Source of the DNA: Eubacterium ruminantium
GTDB taxonomy: Bacteria > Bacillota > Clostridia > Lachnospirales > Lachnospiraceae
Assembly: GCA_900108205.1 (NCBI GenBank)
Contig: FNUU01000001.1
Span: forward strand, 420,673-484,672
Direction of reading: 5' to 3'
Length of the DNA: 64,000 nt
Shown: piece by piece, positions 17,109 to 25,946 of the stretch
How positions within the stretch are numbered: the stretch's first letter is position 1
How the letters are laid out: every line of letters begins with the position of its first letter
Notes under the pieces: model-generated
What the model saw: only the letters and a program-made list of their open reading frames with translations
The model's database searches: none
Told to the model about the DNA's origin: nothing
Made by a program: the position numbers and the translations under genes

Positions 17109-19316
17109 TTACTTCCTTCTTACAAAATGATACAGTGCTCCGGCACCGTCGCCATAAAGTTTATCCGTCAAAAATCCTATATTCATCAACTCATCACCGT
17201 AAAATGTTCTTCCGTCAGGAAGCTCATATTCAGCGTCCGGCTGAAGTCCCTTAAGTCGTATCATTTCAGATCTTTCATTTGCGCCGCCTCTTACCTGGAT
17301 ATATGTAAGCAGTGCTTCGCTTTTATCGACAGCAACATTCATCCATGCGTAGGACTTTTTGTATTCATTGCCATGTATTAAGGCCGAGCAGCTGCATATT
17401 CTGTAATAATCTCCTTCACGTACGAGATCATTATATTTATGATACATCTCAACCTGCTCATTGATCTGCTGCAACTCCTCATCATTCAGCTTTGTAATAT
17501 CCATCTCATAGCCAAAGGTTCCCAGAAGAGCGACATACCCTCTTGTCTTTAAATCTGTCGTTCTTCCAACTATATGATTTGGACAGATGCTTACATGAGC
17601 ACCTATTGATGAAGGCGGATATATAAGAGCCGTTCCCTCCTGAATTCCCAGTCTCTCTATGGCGTCCGTATCATCAGAGCACCAGAACTGCGGACTGTAA
17701 TATAACATACCCGGATCAAATCTGCCTCCACCGGAGGTGCAGTTCTCAAGGAGCAGATCCGGAAATTCATTTAAAAGCCTTTCCTGCATCTCATAAACCG
17801 CCAGCATATACCTGTGGTGGAATTCACCTGCTCTGGTTACTGTGCTTCCCACATCCGTTATCGGTCTGTTCATATCCCATTTAACATACTTTATATTTGA
17901 GCTGCGAAGTATTTCAGCCACCTGCTCATATACACAGTCTCGTACTTCTTTTCTGGTTATATCAAGTACATACTGACTTCTGCACCATGACGGATCCCTT
18001 CCCGGAATCTGAATAGCATAATCAGGATGAGCCCTAAAAAGATCGGAATCAGGAGATATCATCTCAGGTTCAAACCAGATTCCCATCTCAAGGCCGATTT
18101 CATTGATCTTCTTACACAGTCCGTCAACGCCATTTGGAAGCTTTTTCCTGTCAACCGTCCAATCTCCGAGAGAACAGTTATCAGAATCTCTTCTGCCAAA
18201 CCAGCCATCATCCATAACCAGCATTTCTATACCGGCTTTTTTAGCGACTCTTGCTATCTCAAGAAGCTTTTCTTCATCGAAATTAAAATAAGTCGCTTCC
18301 CAGTTATTTATAAGTATCGGTCTCTTTTTATGCAGATACTTACTCCTTATAAGATGCTTTCTCATAAAATCATGGAAGGTTCTTGTCATACTTCCGAGTC
18401 CTGAATCCGAATATGTCAGAATCGCCTCCGGAGCAGCGAAGCCTTCATCATCATCGGGACTTACCTTCCATGAGAAGCCATCATCATTTATGCCCATATT
18501 TATTCTGAGTTCGTTATGCTGGGTACGCTCTATCTCCCCCAGATAACTTCCGGAATAAACAATACTTACGCCATATACCTCTCCTGTATCTTCATCTGCA
18601 TCCTGAGACACAACAGCCATAAATGGATGATCCTGATGTCCGGAGATTCCCCTGCTACTTCCGATGGAGGTTATTCCATGTCCGATAACTCTTCTGTCCG
18701 GGATTCTCTCCCTCGCCCAGGAACCGTGAAGAGTGATCAGTTCATGATTATTCCACTGAAGACTGAGAGAAGAACTCATGACCTTCTCCAGATAAAGCTC
18801 TCTGTCAGCCTTTATATTCACTGATTTTGCAACAACATCTAGTCCTCTGAAAATGCTGTAGCAAAGCATAACCGTAAGTCCCAGATCCTTATCAAAAAGA
18901 TCTATCTCGAGACTTTTAATATCATCTTCTTTTCCGAAACTGTGAGGAAGCCCCTTCAGGTCTTTTTTGCCATCATATATTCTATGGCTGATATATTTCA
19001 GCTCGCCGCCGACAAAACCATCATCATTTCTTACTTTAAGGGCGTTAACTCTGAAATCGCCCGTACCACTGATACTATATTCAAAAGGAAATCCATCCAT
19101 GAAGACGCATTTATCAGCAGGCTTACCGCTTAAATAAGTATAATCCTTTGGCCGAAGTGCATCTTTTCCGGGTATATATCCTAATTTTTTTCCAAAATAT
19201 ACATGCCCCAGGTATCCGTCACATAGTGCCATAACATATGACGCACCTTCCATCTGAAGCATAAATGTCTCTTTTATTTCATCATAATAAATTCCAAAAT
19301 CCAGGGGTTTATTCAT
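17109..19316 (-). CDS. Alpha-galactosidase, GH36
   Basis: A 735-aa enzyme that removes alpha-1,6-galactose from galactomannan oligosaccharides. The ATG at 19316 (MNKPLDF) is used; the in-frame TTG ten codons upstream has no ribosome binding site. An N-terminal beta-sandwich is followed by the TIM barrel with EMLVMDDGWFGRR. The nucleophile Asp is in YVKWDMNR, and the acid/base Asp is in CSDDTDAIERLGIQ. The length matches tetrameric bacterial GH36 enzymes. There is no signal peptide. It is the first gene of the GH36-CE2-SASA operon, preceded by a promoter with operator-like repeats. Confidence 0.95.
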   Translation of the reverse strand: MNKPLDFGIYYDEIKETFMLQMEGASYVMALCDGYLGHVYFGKKLGYIPGKDALRPKDYTYLSGKPADKCVFMDGFPFEYSISGTGDFRVNALKVRNDDGFVGGELKYISHRIYDGKKDLKGLPHSFGKEDDIKSLEIDLFDKDLGLTVMLCYSIFRGLDVVAKSVNIKADRELYLEKVMSSSLSLQWNNHELITLHGSWARERIPDRRVIGHGITSIGSSRGISGHQDHPFMAVVSQDADEDTGEVYGVSIVYSGSYLGEIERTQHNELRINMGINDDGFSWKVSPDDDEGFAAPEAILTYSDSGLGSMTRTFHDFMRKHLIRSKYLHKKRPILINNWEATYFNFDEEKLLEIARVAKKAGIEMLVMDDGWFGRRDSDNCSLGDWTVDRKKLPNGVDGLCKKINEIGLEMGIWFEPEMISPDSDLFRAHPDYAIQIPGRDPSWCRSQYVLDITRKEVRDCVYEQVAEILRSSNIKYVKWDMNRPITDVGSTVTRAGEFHHRYMLAVYEMQERLLNEFPDLLLENCTSGGGRFDPGMLYYSPQFWCSDDTDAIERLGIQEGTALIYPPSSIGAHVSICPNHIVGRTTDLKTRGYVALLGTFGYEMDITKLNDEELQQINEQVEMYHKYNDLVREGDYYRICSCSALIHGNEYKKSYAWMNVAVDKSEALLTYIQVRGGANERSEMIRLKGLQPDAEYELPDGRTFYGDELMNIGFLTDKLYGDGAGALYHFVRRK

Positions 19317-19346
19317 TTGATCTGACCTTTCATATAATAAATCCAA

Positions 19347-19375
19347 TTCATAACTGTCTTATAACAGTCGAACAA
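19347..19375 (-). promoter_or_regulatory. Promoter with an embedded palindrome upstream of GH36
   Basis: Minus strand TTGTTC, 17-bp spacer, TATGAA. The spacer is itself the dyad ACTGT-TATAAG-ACAGT, a position where a bound repressor would block polymerase. A second copy of the dyad lies about 41 bp upstream. The hexamers alone are only fair matches. Confidence 0.5.
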
Positions 19376-19409
19376 TCAATACCTGTTTTTATAACTGTCT
19401 TATAACAGT
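19351..19409. repeat. Paired operator-like repeats upstream of GH36
   Basis: The 18-bp sequence TAACTGTCTTATAACAGT occurs at 19351-19368 and again at 19392-19409, a 41-bp period. Each copy has dyad symmetry (ACTGT/ACAGT). A decayed third copy (CTGTAACAGTTTTAT) follows near 19430. This fits a pair of binding sites for a dimeric regulator, perhaps the LacI protein of this locus. Confidence 0.6.
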
Positions 19410-19486
19410 TTTATAACAATCGAATATTCTGTAACAGTTTTATATTGATTCAATAATCAATATCATTTTATCATATTTTAACTATA

Positions 19487-19517
19487 GGGCAGACAGATTA
19501 GGAGATTCTGTCTGCCC
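19487..19517. terminator. Stable hairpin after GH130_2, possible terminator
   Basis: A perfect 11-bp GC-rich stem (GGGCAGACAGA / TCTGTCTGCCC) with a 9-base loop, 23 bases past the GH130_2 stop. The minus-strand tail is AU-rich (TATAGTTAAAAT) but has no clear U-run, so termination is likely but not certain. Confidence 0.6.
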
Positions 19518-19539
19518 CTTGGTTTTGGTTTTCCCGAGA

Positions 19540-20562
19540 TTATCTTATACCGGGATCTGTATCATCAAAGCGAACAACGCTGTGCGCTTTGATGTAATCA
19601 ACAATCTCATCTACCTTTGTAAATGCAAGTCCGACATAGCTGTCTGCACAACCATAGTAAAGAGCTATTCTTCCTGTTGCGGAATCATTTATTGTAGCGC
19701 ATGGGAAGCAGACATTTGGAACAAAACCTCTCTCCTCATACCACTCTTCAGGTGTAAGAAGGAAGTTCTCACAACGATATTTAACAACAGACGGATTATC
19801 AATATCAAGAATTGCACCACCGATGGAATAAACATAACCATTGCAGGTTCCGCTTACGCCATGGTAGAAAAGAAGCCATCCTTCAGTTGTTTCAATAGGA
19901 GCAGCTCCTCCACCGATCTTAAGAGATTCCCACCACTCCTGGCATCTGCTCATTACATGTCTGTGTTTACCCCAGTATGTAAGATCAGGGCTTTCAGAAA
20001 GGAAAATATCACCAAATGGTGTATGTCCGCTGTCTGAAGGACGTGAAAGCATTACATAGTTGCCATTTATCCTTCTAGGGAAAAGAACTGCATTTCTGTT
20101 GAAAGGAATAAATGGATTCTCAAGTCTTGTAAATGTCTTGAAATCTGTGGTCTTTGCAAGACCGATAGCAGCGCCGTAAAAATCCTGGCACCACATAACA
20201 TAATATGTATCCTCTACCTTAACAAGACGAGGGTCATATGCATAAATAGGCTGGAAAGGCTCGCCTTTCTCATTTACGAACTGAATCTTTTCTTCTTCAA
20301 TATTCCAATGTATACCATCATCACTTCTTCCGAAATAAATGAATGATACACCATTCTTCTGTTCTCCACGGAATACACCAACAAACTTTCCTTCATAAGG
20401 AATTACGGCACTATTAAATACTCTGGCAACATTCTCCACCGGATTACGGTTGATGATAGGATTCTCTGTATATCTCCAGATCGGAGCACCCTTTAATCCT
20501 TCAGGCTTATCCTGCCAAGGCATATTAGGCACTTCCGGACACAGCATCTTAAGCTCTCCCAT
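19540..20562 (-). CDS. Beta-1,4-manno-oligosaccharide phosphorylase, GH130 subfamily 2
   Basis: This 340-aa cytoplasmic enzyme would phosphorolyse beta-1,4-mannooligosaccharides from the non-reducing end to mannose 1-phosphate. The five-bladed propeller pattern is visible. The conserved catalytic Asp lies in PIYAYDPRLVKVEDTYYVMW, and PNVCFPCATI and GRIALYYGCADSYVGLAFT occur near the end. Length and motifs fit GH130_2 rather than the longer GH130_1 type encoded at 44967. It follows the YesL-like gene by 17 bp and ends the long transporter operon. Confidence 0.92.
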   Translation of the reverse strand: MGELKMLCPEVPNMPWQDKPEGLKGAPIWRYTENPIINRNPVENVARVFNSAVIPYEGKFVGVFRGEQKNGVSFIYFGRSDDGIHWNIEEEKIQFVNEKGEPFQPIYAYDPRLVKVEDTYYVMWCQDFYGAAIGLAKTTDFKTFTRLENPFIPFNRNAVLFPRRINGNYVMLSRPSDSGHTPFGDIFLSESPDLTYWGKHRHVMSRCQEWWESLKIGGGAAPIETTEGWLLFYHGVSGTCNGYVYSIGGAILDIDNPSVVKYRCENFLLTPEEWYEERGFVPNVCFPCATINDSATGRIALYYGCADSYVGLAFTKVDEIVDYIKAHSVVRFDDTDPGIR

Positions 20563-20579
20563 ATTTACTCTCCTTAATT

Positions 20580-21272
20580 CTATTTATTATTCTTTTTAGC
20601 TTTCTCTCTGATCTTTTCCGCAAATATACTTACGGTCTTCTGAAAATACCATATATCCTCTTCAGGGCTGCCGGCTTCAGGCTTTTTCATATATTTTTTC
20701 ATCACATATTCCATCGGATAGGTTATGAAAAAAATAAAAATACCCGGAAATACAACGATCGCCCACGGCATCAGATATGTTGCAGCTGACACTACACATA
20801 CTGATATGATAACAGCTAAGGTTATCGGCAGAAATCTGAAGGCCGAAAATGCAGAAAGTCTGAAAATCTCAAAATTTTTCTTGGTAAACCTTGATAAAAA
20901 CGGACAAAAATATACTATTGATGACAGGAACAGGAAGCCTATGCCTACCATGATCACAAACAGACCGTCATTCAGACTGCTGCGGTTGTTCCAAACATAC
21001 ATGACATCTATTACAAGAATAAATACTACTGCTATAAAGATAACTGACGGAAGTATTGACTGTTTAAAATTCGCTTTAAAGGAACGAAAGTATTCCTTAA
21101 ACAGATAACCTGTTTTATGTCTTACCACCTTCGCCATGGCATAATATGCAGCCGTAGTGGAAGCAGTAATTGTTATAAGCGGCAGTGAACATACAAGCCA
21201 CAATATTCCTATAAGCAGTATATCCAATAATGTGCTCATTACTCTTGAAAATGTACTATCCGGTGAAAACAA
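20580..21272 (-). CDS. YesL-like (DUF624) membrane protein
   Basis: A 230-aa membrane protein with about five hydrophobic segments. It has the family-typical opening (LLDILLIGILWLVCSLPLIT) followed by TAAYYAMAKVVRHKTGYL. YesL proteins are often encoded with ABC sugar importers and glycan-degrading genes; their biochemical role is unknown. The start is a TTG at 21272 with AAAGGAGA 8 bases upstream and no nearby ATG. It lies between the SBP gene and GH130_2. A second member is at 36891. Confidence 0.85.
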   Translation of the reverse strand: MFSPDSTFSRVMSTLLDILLIGILWLVCSLPLITITASTTAAYYAMAKVVRHKTGYLFKEYFRSFKANFKQSILPSVIFIAVVFILVIDVMYVWNNRSSLNDGLFVIMVGIGFLFLSSIVYFCPFLSRFTKKNFEIFRLSAFSAFRFLPITLAVIISVCVVSAATYLMPWAIVVFPGIFIFFITYPMEYVMKKYMKKPEAGSPEEDIWYFQKTVSIFAEKIREKAKKNNK

Positions 21273-21358
21273 TAATATTCTCTCCTTTATCTAAGGTTTT
21301 CATTTTTAGTTAAATATACTTAAAATCTCTTGAAAATTTACTTTGATTAATGCACATA

Positions 21359-21387
21359 TAGCCTACGCCGTACTAGAGCGTAGGCTA
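21359..21387 (-). other. Intercistronic hairpin after the SBP gene
   Basis: A perfect 10-bp stem (TAGCCTACGC / GCGTAGGCTA) with a 9-base loop lies 35 bases past the SBP stop. No U-run follows on the minus strand. Hairpins here often protect or partly terminate solute-binding-protein messages, so that the SBP is made in excess; this use is inferred. Confidence 0.6.
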
Positions 21388-21421
21388 TACGTAATAATGC
21401 ATAGTTTAATTATTTACAGTC

Positions 21422-22861
21422 TTATTTATAGAACTGGTCAAGTGCTGACTGTACAAGCTGCTTATTTGTCTCCTGGAACTGTGCAGGTGTCATCTCACCA
21501 TTAAGGAGCTGATCCCAATGATAATCTACACCAAGTGCATTCCAGATATCGAAGCATCCTGCATCACCTACATATTCCATAACCTTGTAGTTCTGCTCTG
21601 TACGTGCACAGTCTTCCCACCATGACATATCACCATCACGGAGTTCGATGTCACCATGATACCAGTTCCAGTAATCCTGGAATACTGCGTAAACAAGTTC
21701 AGGATCCTTAACACCAACAGGGATCATGTAAGCATTTCCTGAAGATGTATTCTTACGTCCGTTTGTATCCTTGTTTCCTGATGGACCAATAGGGAATGGT
21801 ACCCAGATCTCATCAAAACCAAGCTCAGCATCGTTATTTGCTGATGAAATCCATGCTGCAGAGATCCAAGAAGCAACTTCACCATTTGTATAAGCGTTCT
21901 GGTTGTGGTTGAAATCCTCTGAATCCCAAGGCATTGCTACATGGTCAACATTGTACATATTGTAGATAAACTCAAGACACTCTCCAACTTCCTTGCTAGA
22001 GATATTCTCTGTAGCATTAGAAGCGATTGTTGTACCGTTTGACATTGTGATAAGGAATACAAGAAAGTCTGAACGTGAACCGAAACCGTAAACATCTGTT
22101 ACACCGTCTCCGTCCTTATCCTGTGTAAGAGCGATCATGTACTCTCTCCACTTATCCCATGTCCACTCGCCCTTGTCATAAAGAACGTTTGGATCTTCAA
22201 GACCTGCATCATCAAGCATCTGCTTGTTGAATGAAAGCATATATGTTCCGGCAACCTTATCCTCACCCTTTACAGGATTGAAGAGGTAAACACCACTGTC
22301 TTTTCCGATATCAACAGGAGCAATAATCTGCTGATCTTCAAGAACATCATAACCTGCAGGAAGTACTTCCTCAAGGTTTACTGAATATCCGTTAAGAGCA
22401 GCCGGGATACCGAAGCTGAGGTCTGTAAGATAGATATCGCAGTCAGGTGATCCTGCAAGGATTGAAGTAGAGATTGAATCCTGAATACCATCCCATGTAA
22501 GGTTTACGTACTCGATTCTTACATTGTACTTCTCTTCAACTTCCTTAACTACATCGAAATGCTTCTGAGCAAGTTCCTCATCAGAAACAGATGGATCATC
22601 ATGAATATCCTTATTTGTACTATCATAGTAAATGTCAAACCATGTACCGATCTTGATAGTTCTTGTTTCGCCCTCGTTGTAAGGCTGACCACTCTTCTTG
22701 CCTGAATCCTCTGTCTTTCCTTCTGTCTTCTGACTTTCTGTAGCCGCAGGCTTAGAAGTATTGTCATCCTTCTTATCATCATCCTTATCACCACATCCGG
22801 CCATGCTGAAGGTCATTGCTGCCGCAAGGCTGAGTGCTGCAAGTTTCTTAAACTTCTTCAT
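21422..22861 (-). CDS. ABC-importer solute-binding lipoprotein (sugar type)
   Basis: A 479-aa secreted lipoprotein with lipobox MAGC (lipidated Cys23) and a Lys/Asp/Thr/Ser-rich linker. It then has a family-1 type extracellular solute-binding fold: RTIKIGTWFDIYYDS, an internal YMLSFNKQMLDDAGL and an EWTWDKWREYMIALT motif. Many Trp and Tyr residues suggest stacking against sugar rings. The gene is 21 bp downstream of the triple-repeat lipoprotein gene and shares its strong promoter. It should deliver manno-oligosaccharides to the permeases at 24908 and 25947, judged only from gene order. Confidence 0.9.
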   Translation of the reverse strand: MKKFKKLAALSLAAAMTFSMAGCGDKDDDKKDDNTSKPAATESQKTEGKTEDSGKKSGQPYNEGETRTIKIGTWFDIYYDSTNKDIHDDPSVSDEELAQKHFDVVKEVEEKYNVRIEYVNLTWDGIQDSISTSILAGSPDCDIYLTDLSFGIPAALNGYSVNLEEVLPAGYDVLEDQQIIAPVDIGKDSGVYLFNPVKGEDKVAGTYMLSFNKQMLDDAGLEDPNVLYDKGEWTWDKWREYMIALTQDKDGDGVTDVYGFGSRSDFLVFLITMSNGTTIASNATENISSKEVGECLEFIYNMYNVDHVAMPWDSEDFNHNQNAYTNGEVASWISAAWISSANNDAELGFDEIWVPFPIGPSGNKDTNGRKNTSSGNAYMIPVGVKDPELVYAVFQDYWNWYHGDIELRDGDMSWWEDCARTEQNYKVMEYVGDAGCFDIWNALGVDYHWDQLLNGEMTPAQFQETNKQLVQSALDQFYK

Positions 22862-22882
22862 TATTCGTTAGTCCTCCTTCGA

Positions 22883-24784
22883 TTATTTCACATTGCAAAT
22901 AGCTGCTGATGTAACTTCCCAGTTACCTGAAGCCTCAAACTGGATTCTGTTGCCCCATGTAGACTTATCCTCGCCACAAACCTGAGCGATCATCTCATAA
23001 GAGATCTGGCATGTATTTCCGTCATAAAGTGCATATGTTACACCTGAACCATCCCAGTCACCTACACCGACTCTTGACCAGCCTGCTGCTGCATCCGGCA
23101 TTACTATCCAAAGTTCACCATTATCTGACTTGTATGAAATGCTGATAACCGTACCTGGCTGAAGTGCTTCAATTGCTTCAGGTGAAAGCTCAACACCGTC
23201 TTGAGCCCATCCGCCGCCCTTAACAGCTGCGCCAAGGTCAACCTTATTATTAACTGCCTTGAACTCTGAAGCTGCACCAACGCGGATTCCTGTAACTTCC
23301 CAGTTACCATCTGATTCACACTGCATTCTTGCACCCCATGTTGACTTATCTTCACCACAGATCTGTGCAATTGTCTCGTATGTGATGTATGCCTTGCTTC
23401 CGTCCTGAACAGCAAATCCCTGTCCTGAGCCGTCAGCCATACCAACACCTACTCTCATCCAGCCTGCTGCTGCATCAGGCATTACAAGCCAAATGTTTCC
23501 TGTATCTGACTTATATGAAATCTCTACTACTGATCCCGGCTGAAGAGCATCGATGATCTCCTGTGGCATTTCCTTACCATCCTGAGCCCATGCGCCTCCC
23601 TTAATTGCGAAATCAGGGAACTCTACTGCGCCCTTAGCTATTGTATAGCTTGGAGCAACTGTACCAACCTTAACAGATGTAACTTCCCAGGCTCCATCTG
23701 ACTCACACTGCATTCTTGCGCCCCATGTAGACTTATCTTCTCCGAGTACTGCTGCAAGCTGCTCATATGTGATCTGTGCTGTATTTCCTGAATTGTTAAT
23801 GTAAGCATACTGCTGACCTGAACCATCTGCATCACCAACACCAACTCTCATCCAGCCTGCTGCTGAATCAGGCATTACGATCCAGATCTTACCTGTCTCA
23901 GACTTGTAAGAAATTTCTACTGCTGAACCAGGAACAAGTGCATCTAATACGTTCTGAGGAATCTCAAGACCATTCTGAGCCCATGCACCTTCCTTAACTG
24001 CAAATCCATCAAAGTTTACAGGATTGATAAGTCCGCTGAGGTTAGATCTGTCAATTCCGCCTCCGAATCCTACAGGGCTTCCGAACTCTGCTGCTGAATC
24101 TGCTGCAAGAGTAGCACCTGAAGCATCCAGAAATGCAATATTATCAATGTAAAGATTCTGTGCTGCGCCTGCATTATCTGTTTCCTTGGAAAGAATGATA
24201 TAATTGGTCTTTCCGGCTACAAATCCTGCATCGCTCACATCAAAGGTTACTGTCTTAGGGTTAGCGTTCTCAAGATAAACTGACCAAGCCTTTCCCTTAA
24301 CTTCATGATTATCTTCGCCTACATAAGAATAAATGTTACCACTGGAAGCATAGAACTGTCCGTCTGCACTCTCAGTACCGATATCCATCTGGATTGATGC
24401 CAGATTTGCTACGTTCTCACCCAGGAGAGCATCTACATTGATAGCAATGAACATATTCTTGCCTTCTGTATTCTCTGCCTTAAGTGCTTTGGAGCCTGCA
24501 AAATCTGTTACTGACAGATTTGACTTGTCTCCCTTTGTGCTTACCACCGAAAATGCAAAGTTTCCATCCTCAAAGTTTACGCTTGGATCTGCCTTTGCAG
24601 GTGCGGCCGGTGCCTCTGTTGCTTTTTCTGTTGTAGGAGCTGAAGTTGTTGCATTGCTTGCTTTCTCTGTAGCTTTTGGCGCTTCAGTTGTCTTGTCATC
24701 CTTATCACTATTTCCACAAGCTGCAAGTGATAAAGCCATAGCTGATGCAATAAGAACAGCTGCCCCTCTTTTAATCTTTTTCAC
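22883..24784 (-). CDS. Surface lipoprotein with three CBM-like repeats
   Basis: Unknown 633-aa lipoprotein, probably a glycan-binding surface protein. The start is GTG, seven bases after AAAGGAGG. Its lipobox is LAAC (Cys23) and the linker is rich in Thr, Glu, Ala, Pro and Lys (25-67). Residues about 68-225 form a beta-rich domain with FDVSDAGFVAGKTNYIIL and LYIDNIAFLDASG, a layout like family-11-type carbohydrate-binding jelly rolls. Three repeats of about 113 residues follow (259-376, 391-504, 519-631). Each runs GAWAQ-G, a Pro-rich helix, ISYKS, IWIVMPDAAAGW, RVGVG, GEDKSTWGARMQ and GNWEVT. Their conserved Trp and Asp suggest ligand sites. No catalytic motif is seen. It lies directly before the SBP gene under a good promoter. 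Confidence 0.85.
   Translation of the reverse strand: MKKIKRGAAVLIASAMALSLAACGNSDKDDKTTEAPKATEKASNATTSAPTTEKATEAPAAPAKADPSVNFEDGNFAFSVVSTKGDKSNLSVTDFAGSKALKAENTEGKNMFIAINVDALLGENVANLASIQMDIGTESADGQFYASSGNIYSYVGEDNHEVKGKAWSVYLENANPKTVTFDVSDAGFVAGKTNYIILSKETDNAGAAQNLYIDNIAFLDASGATLAADSAAEFGSPVGFGGGIDRSNLSGLINPVNFDGFAVKEGAWAQNGLEIPQNVLDALVPGSAVEISYKSETGKIWIVMPDSAAGWMRVGVGDADGSGQQYAYINNSGNTAQITYEQLAAVLGEDKSTWGARMQCESDGAWEVTSVKVGTVAPSYTIAKGAVEFPDFAIKGGAWAQDGKEMPQEIIDALQPGSVVEISYKSDTGNIWLVMPDAAAGWMRVGVGMADGSGQGFAVQDGSKAYITYETIAQICGEDKSTWGARMQCESDGNWEVTGIRVGAASEFKAVNNKVDLGAAVKGGGWAQDGVELSPEAIEALQPGTVISISYKSDNGELWIVMPDAAAGWSRVGVGDWDGSGVTYALYDGNTCQISYEMIAQVCGEDKSTWGNRIQFEASGNWEVTSAAICNVK
22892..24010 (-). 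repeat. Three tandem coding repeats of about 340 bp
   Basis: The repeats run at about 24010-23657, 23614-23273 and 23230-22892 inside the lipoprotein gene. They are alike in protein (for example STWGARMQCESDG in two of three), but DNA identity is lower. This argues for an old duplication kept by selection, not a recent expansion. Confidence 0.85.
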
Positions 24785-24831
24785 TTAAAAACCTCCTTTA
24801 ACACTTTTAAGTTTAATTTAAGTTTAACCTA

Positions 24832-24860
24832 ATTTTAACTAAAGTAAGCCGTATTGTCAA
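24832..24860 (-). promoter_or_regulatory. Strong internal promoter for the repeat lipoprotein and SBP genes
   Basis: Minus strand perfect TTGACA, 17-bp spacer, TAAAAT. The expected start region carries a direct repeat of TTAAACTTAAA. It lies in the largest gap (123 bp) of the transporter operon and would raise expression of the lipoprotein and SBP over the permeases. Confidence 0.75.
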
Positions 24861-24907
24861 TGAAAATCTAGTAATATTTCACAAGAAAACTGCTGATTTT
24901 AACTTAT

Positions 24908-25930
24908 TTATCCGACAATACCACTTCTTTCCACACCCTCGATAAACTGCTTCTGTAAAAGCACGTAAATTATTACCAAAGGCAGCATTATCAACACTAT
25001 TCCGGCATCAAGATAAAGCTCCAGTATCTTAGGATCATATATCTTATAAATATTTCCTATGGTACTCTGCAGGCCTGCAATACGTTTACTTAAAACTATA
25101 CTATCACTGATATTAAACAGCCTTGCATAGAAAGTATCATTGTACTGCCATACAAGGGAGAATATAGCTACTGTGATCGCAGCCGGAGTTGCATTTCTCA
25201 GCATGATACGGAAATATGTATACCACACACCTGCTCCATCCACGAAGGCCGCCTCTTCAATCTCCTTTGGAAGACCTCTGAAGAACTGATTAAATATATA
25301 AATATATAATCCCGACCTGAGTCCGCATGCAAAAAACGTAAGAATATACATCGGATAAGGAGTGGAAAGTATATTTATACTGCTGCCGGTGATCAGTTTG
25401 AAAATTCCGAGCACATCAAAATTTGCAAATGTCATATACATCGGAAGCATTATTGTATGGCTCGGGATGATGATCATGATAACTACGAATACGAAGAGAA
25501 GCTTCTTGAACGGGAAGTTAAATCTTGCGAATCCATAGCCTACCATGGAGCACATAAGCACCTGTATCACCATTAGACTGACTGAATAAAGCACAGTCTT
25601 AAGCATGGTTGATGAATAACTGAGTGTATCATATGCCACTTTATATCTTTCCATGGTAGGATTCTGAGGAATCATATATACCATAGTATTATAATGATCC
25701 GCATCAGAGAAGAACGATCTGGAAATGATACCAAGTACAGGTCCCAGTATTACATATGAGATACCGATCAGTACTATCCACCTGAAAAGTCCGAGGATAA
25801 AGCCCTTTATATTTTCAGTAATTCTGCTTTTTGTATTTGCGTCCATTTTCTTCAGTTTTTTACTCAAAAATGCCGCTTTACTTACTTCAACAAGATCTTC
25901 ATCATTTTCATTTCTGATCTTATCACTCAT
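24908..25930 (-). CDS. ABC sugar permease, MalG/LplC type
   Basis: A 340-aa inner permease subunit with six predicted transmembrane segments. The EAA-loop region is EEAAFVDGAGVWYTYFRIML, which contacts the ATPase. A cytoplasmic N-terminus of about 45 residues is rich in Lys, Asp and Asn. It is the partner of the permease at 25947, with a 16-bp gap and an excellent ribosome binding site. No ATPase gene is nearby, as is usual for CUT1 importers that share an MsmX-type ATPase. Confidence 0.92.
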   Translation of the reverse strand: MSDKIRNENDEDLVEVSKAAFLSKKLKKMDANTKSRITENIKGFILGLFRWIVLIGISYVILGPVLGIISRSFFSDADHYNTMVYMIPQNPTMERYKVAYDTLSYSSTMLKTVLYSVSLMVIQVLMCSMVGYGFARFNFPFKKLLFVFVVIMIIIPSHTIMLPMYMTFANFDVLGIFKLITGSSINILSTPYPMYILTFFACGLRSGLYIYIFNQFFRGLPKEIEEAAFVDGAGVWYTYFRIMLRNATPAAITVAIFSLVWQYNDTFYARLFNISDSIVLSKRIAGLQSTIGNIYKIYDPKILELYLDAGIVLIMLPLVIIYVLLQKQFIEGVERSGIVG

Positions 25931-25946
25931 GACTTTACCTCCTTTC

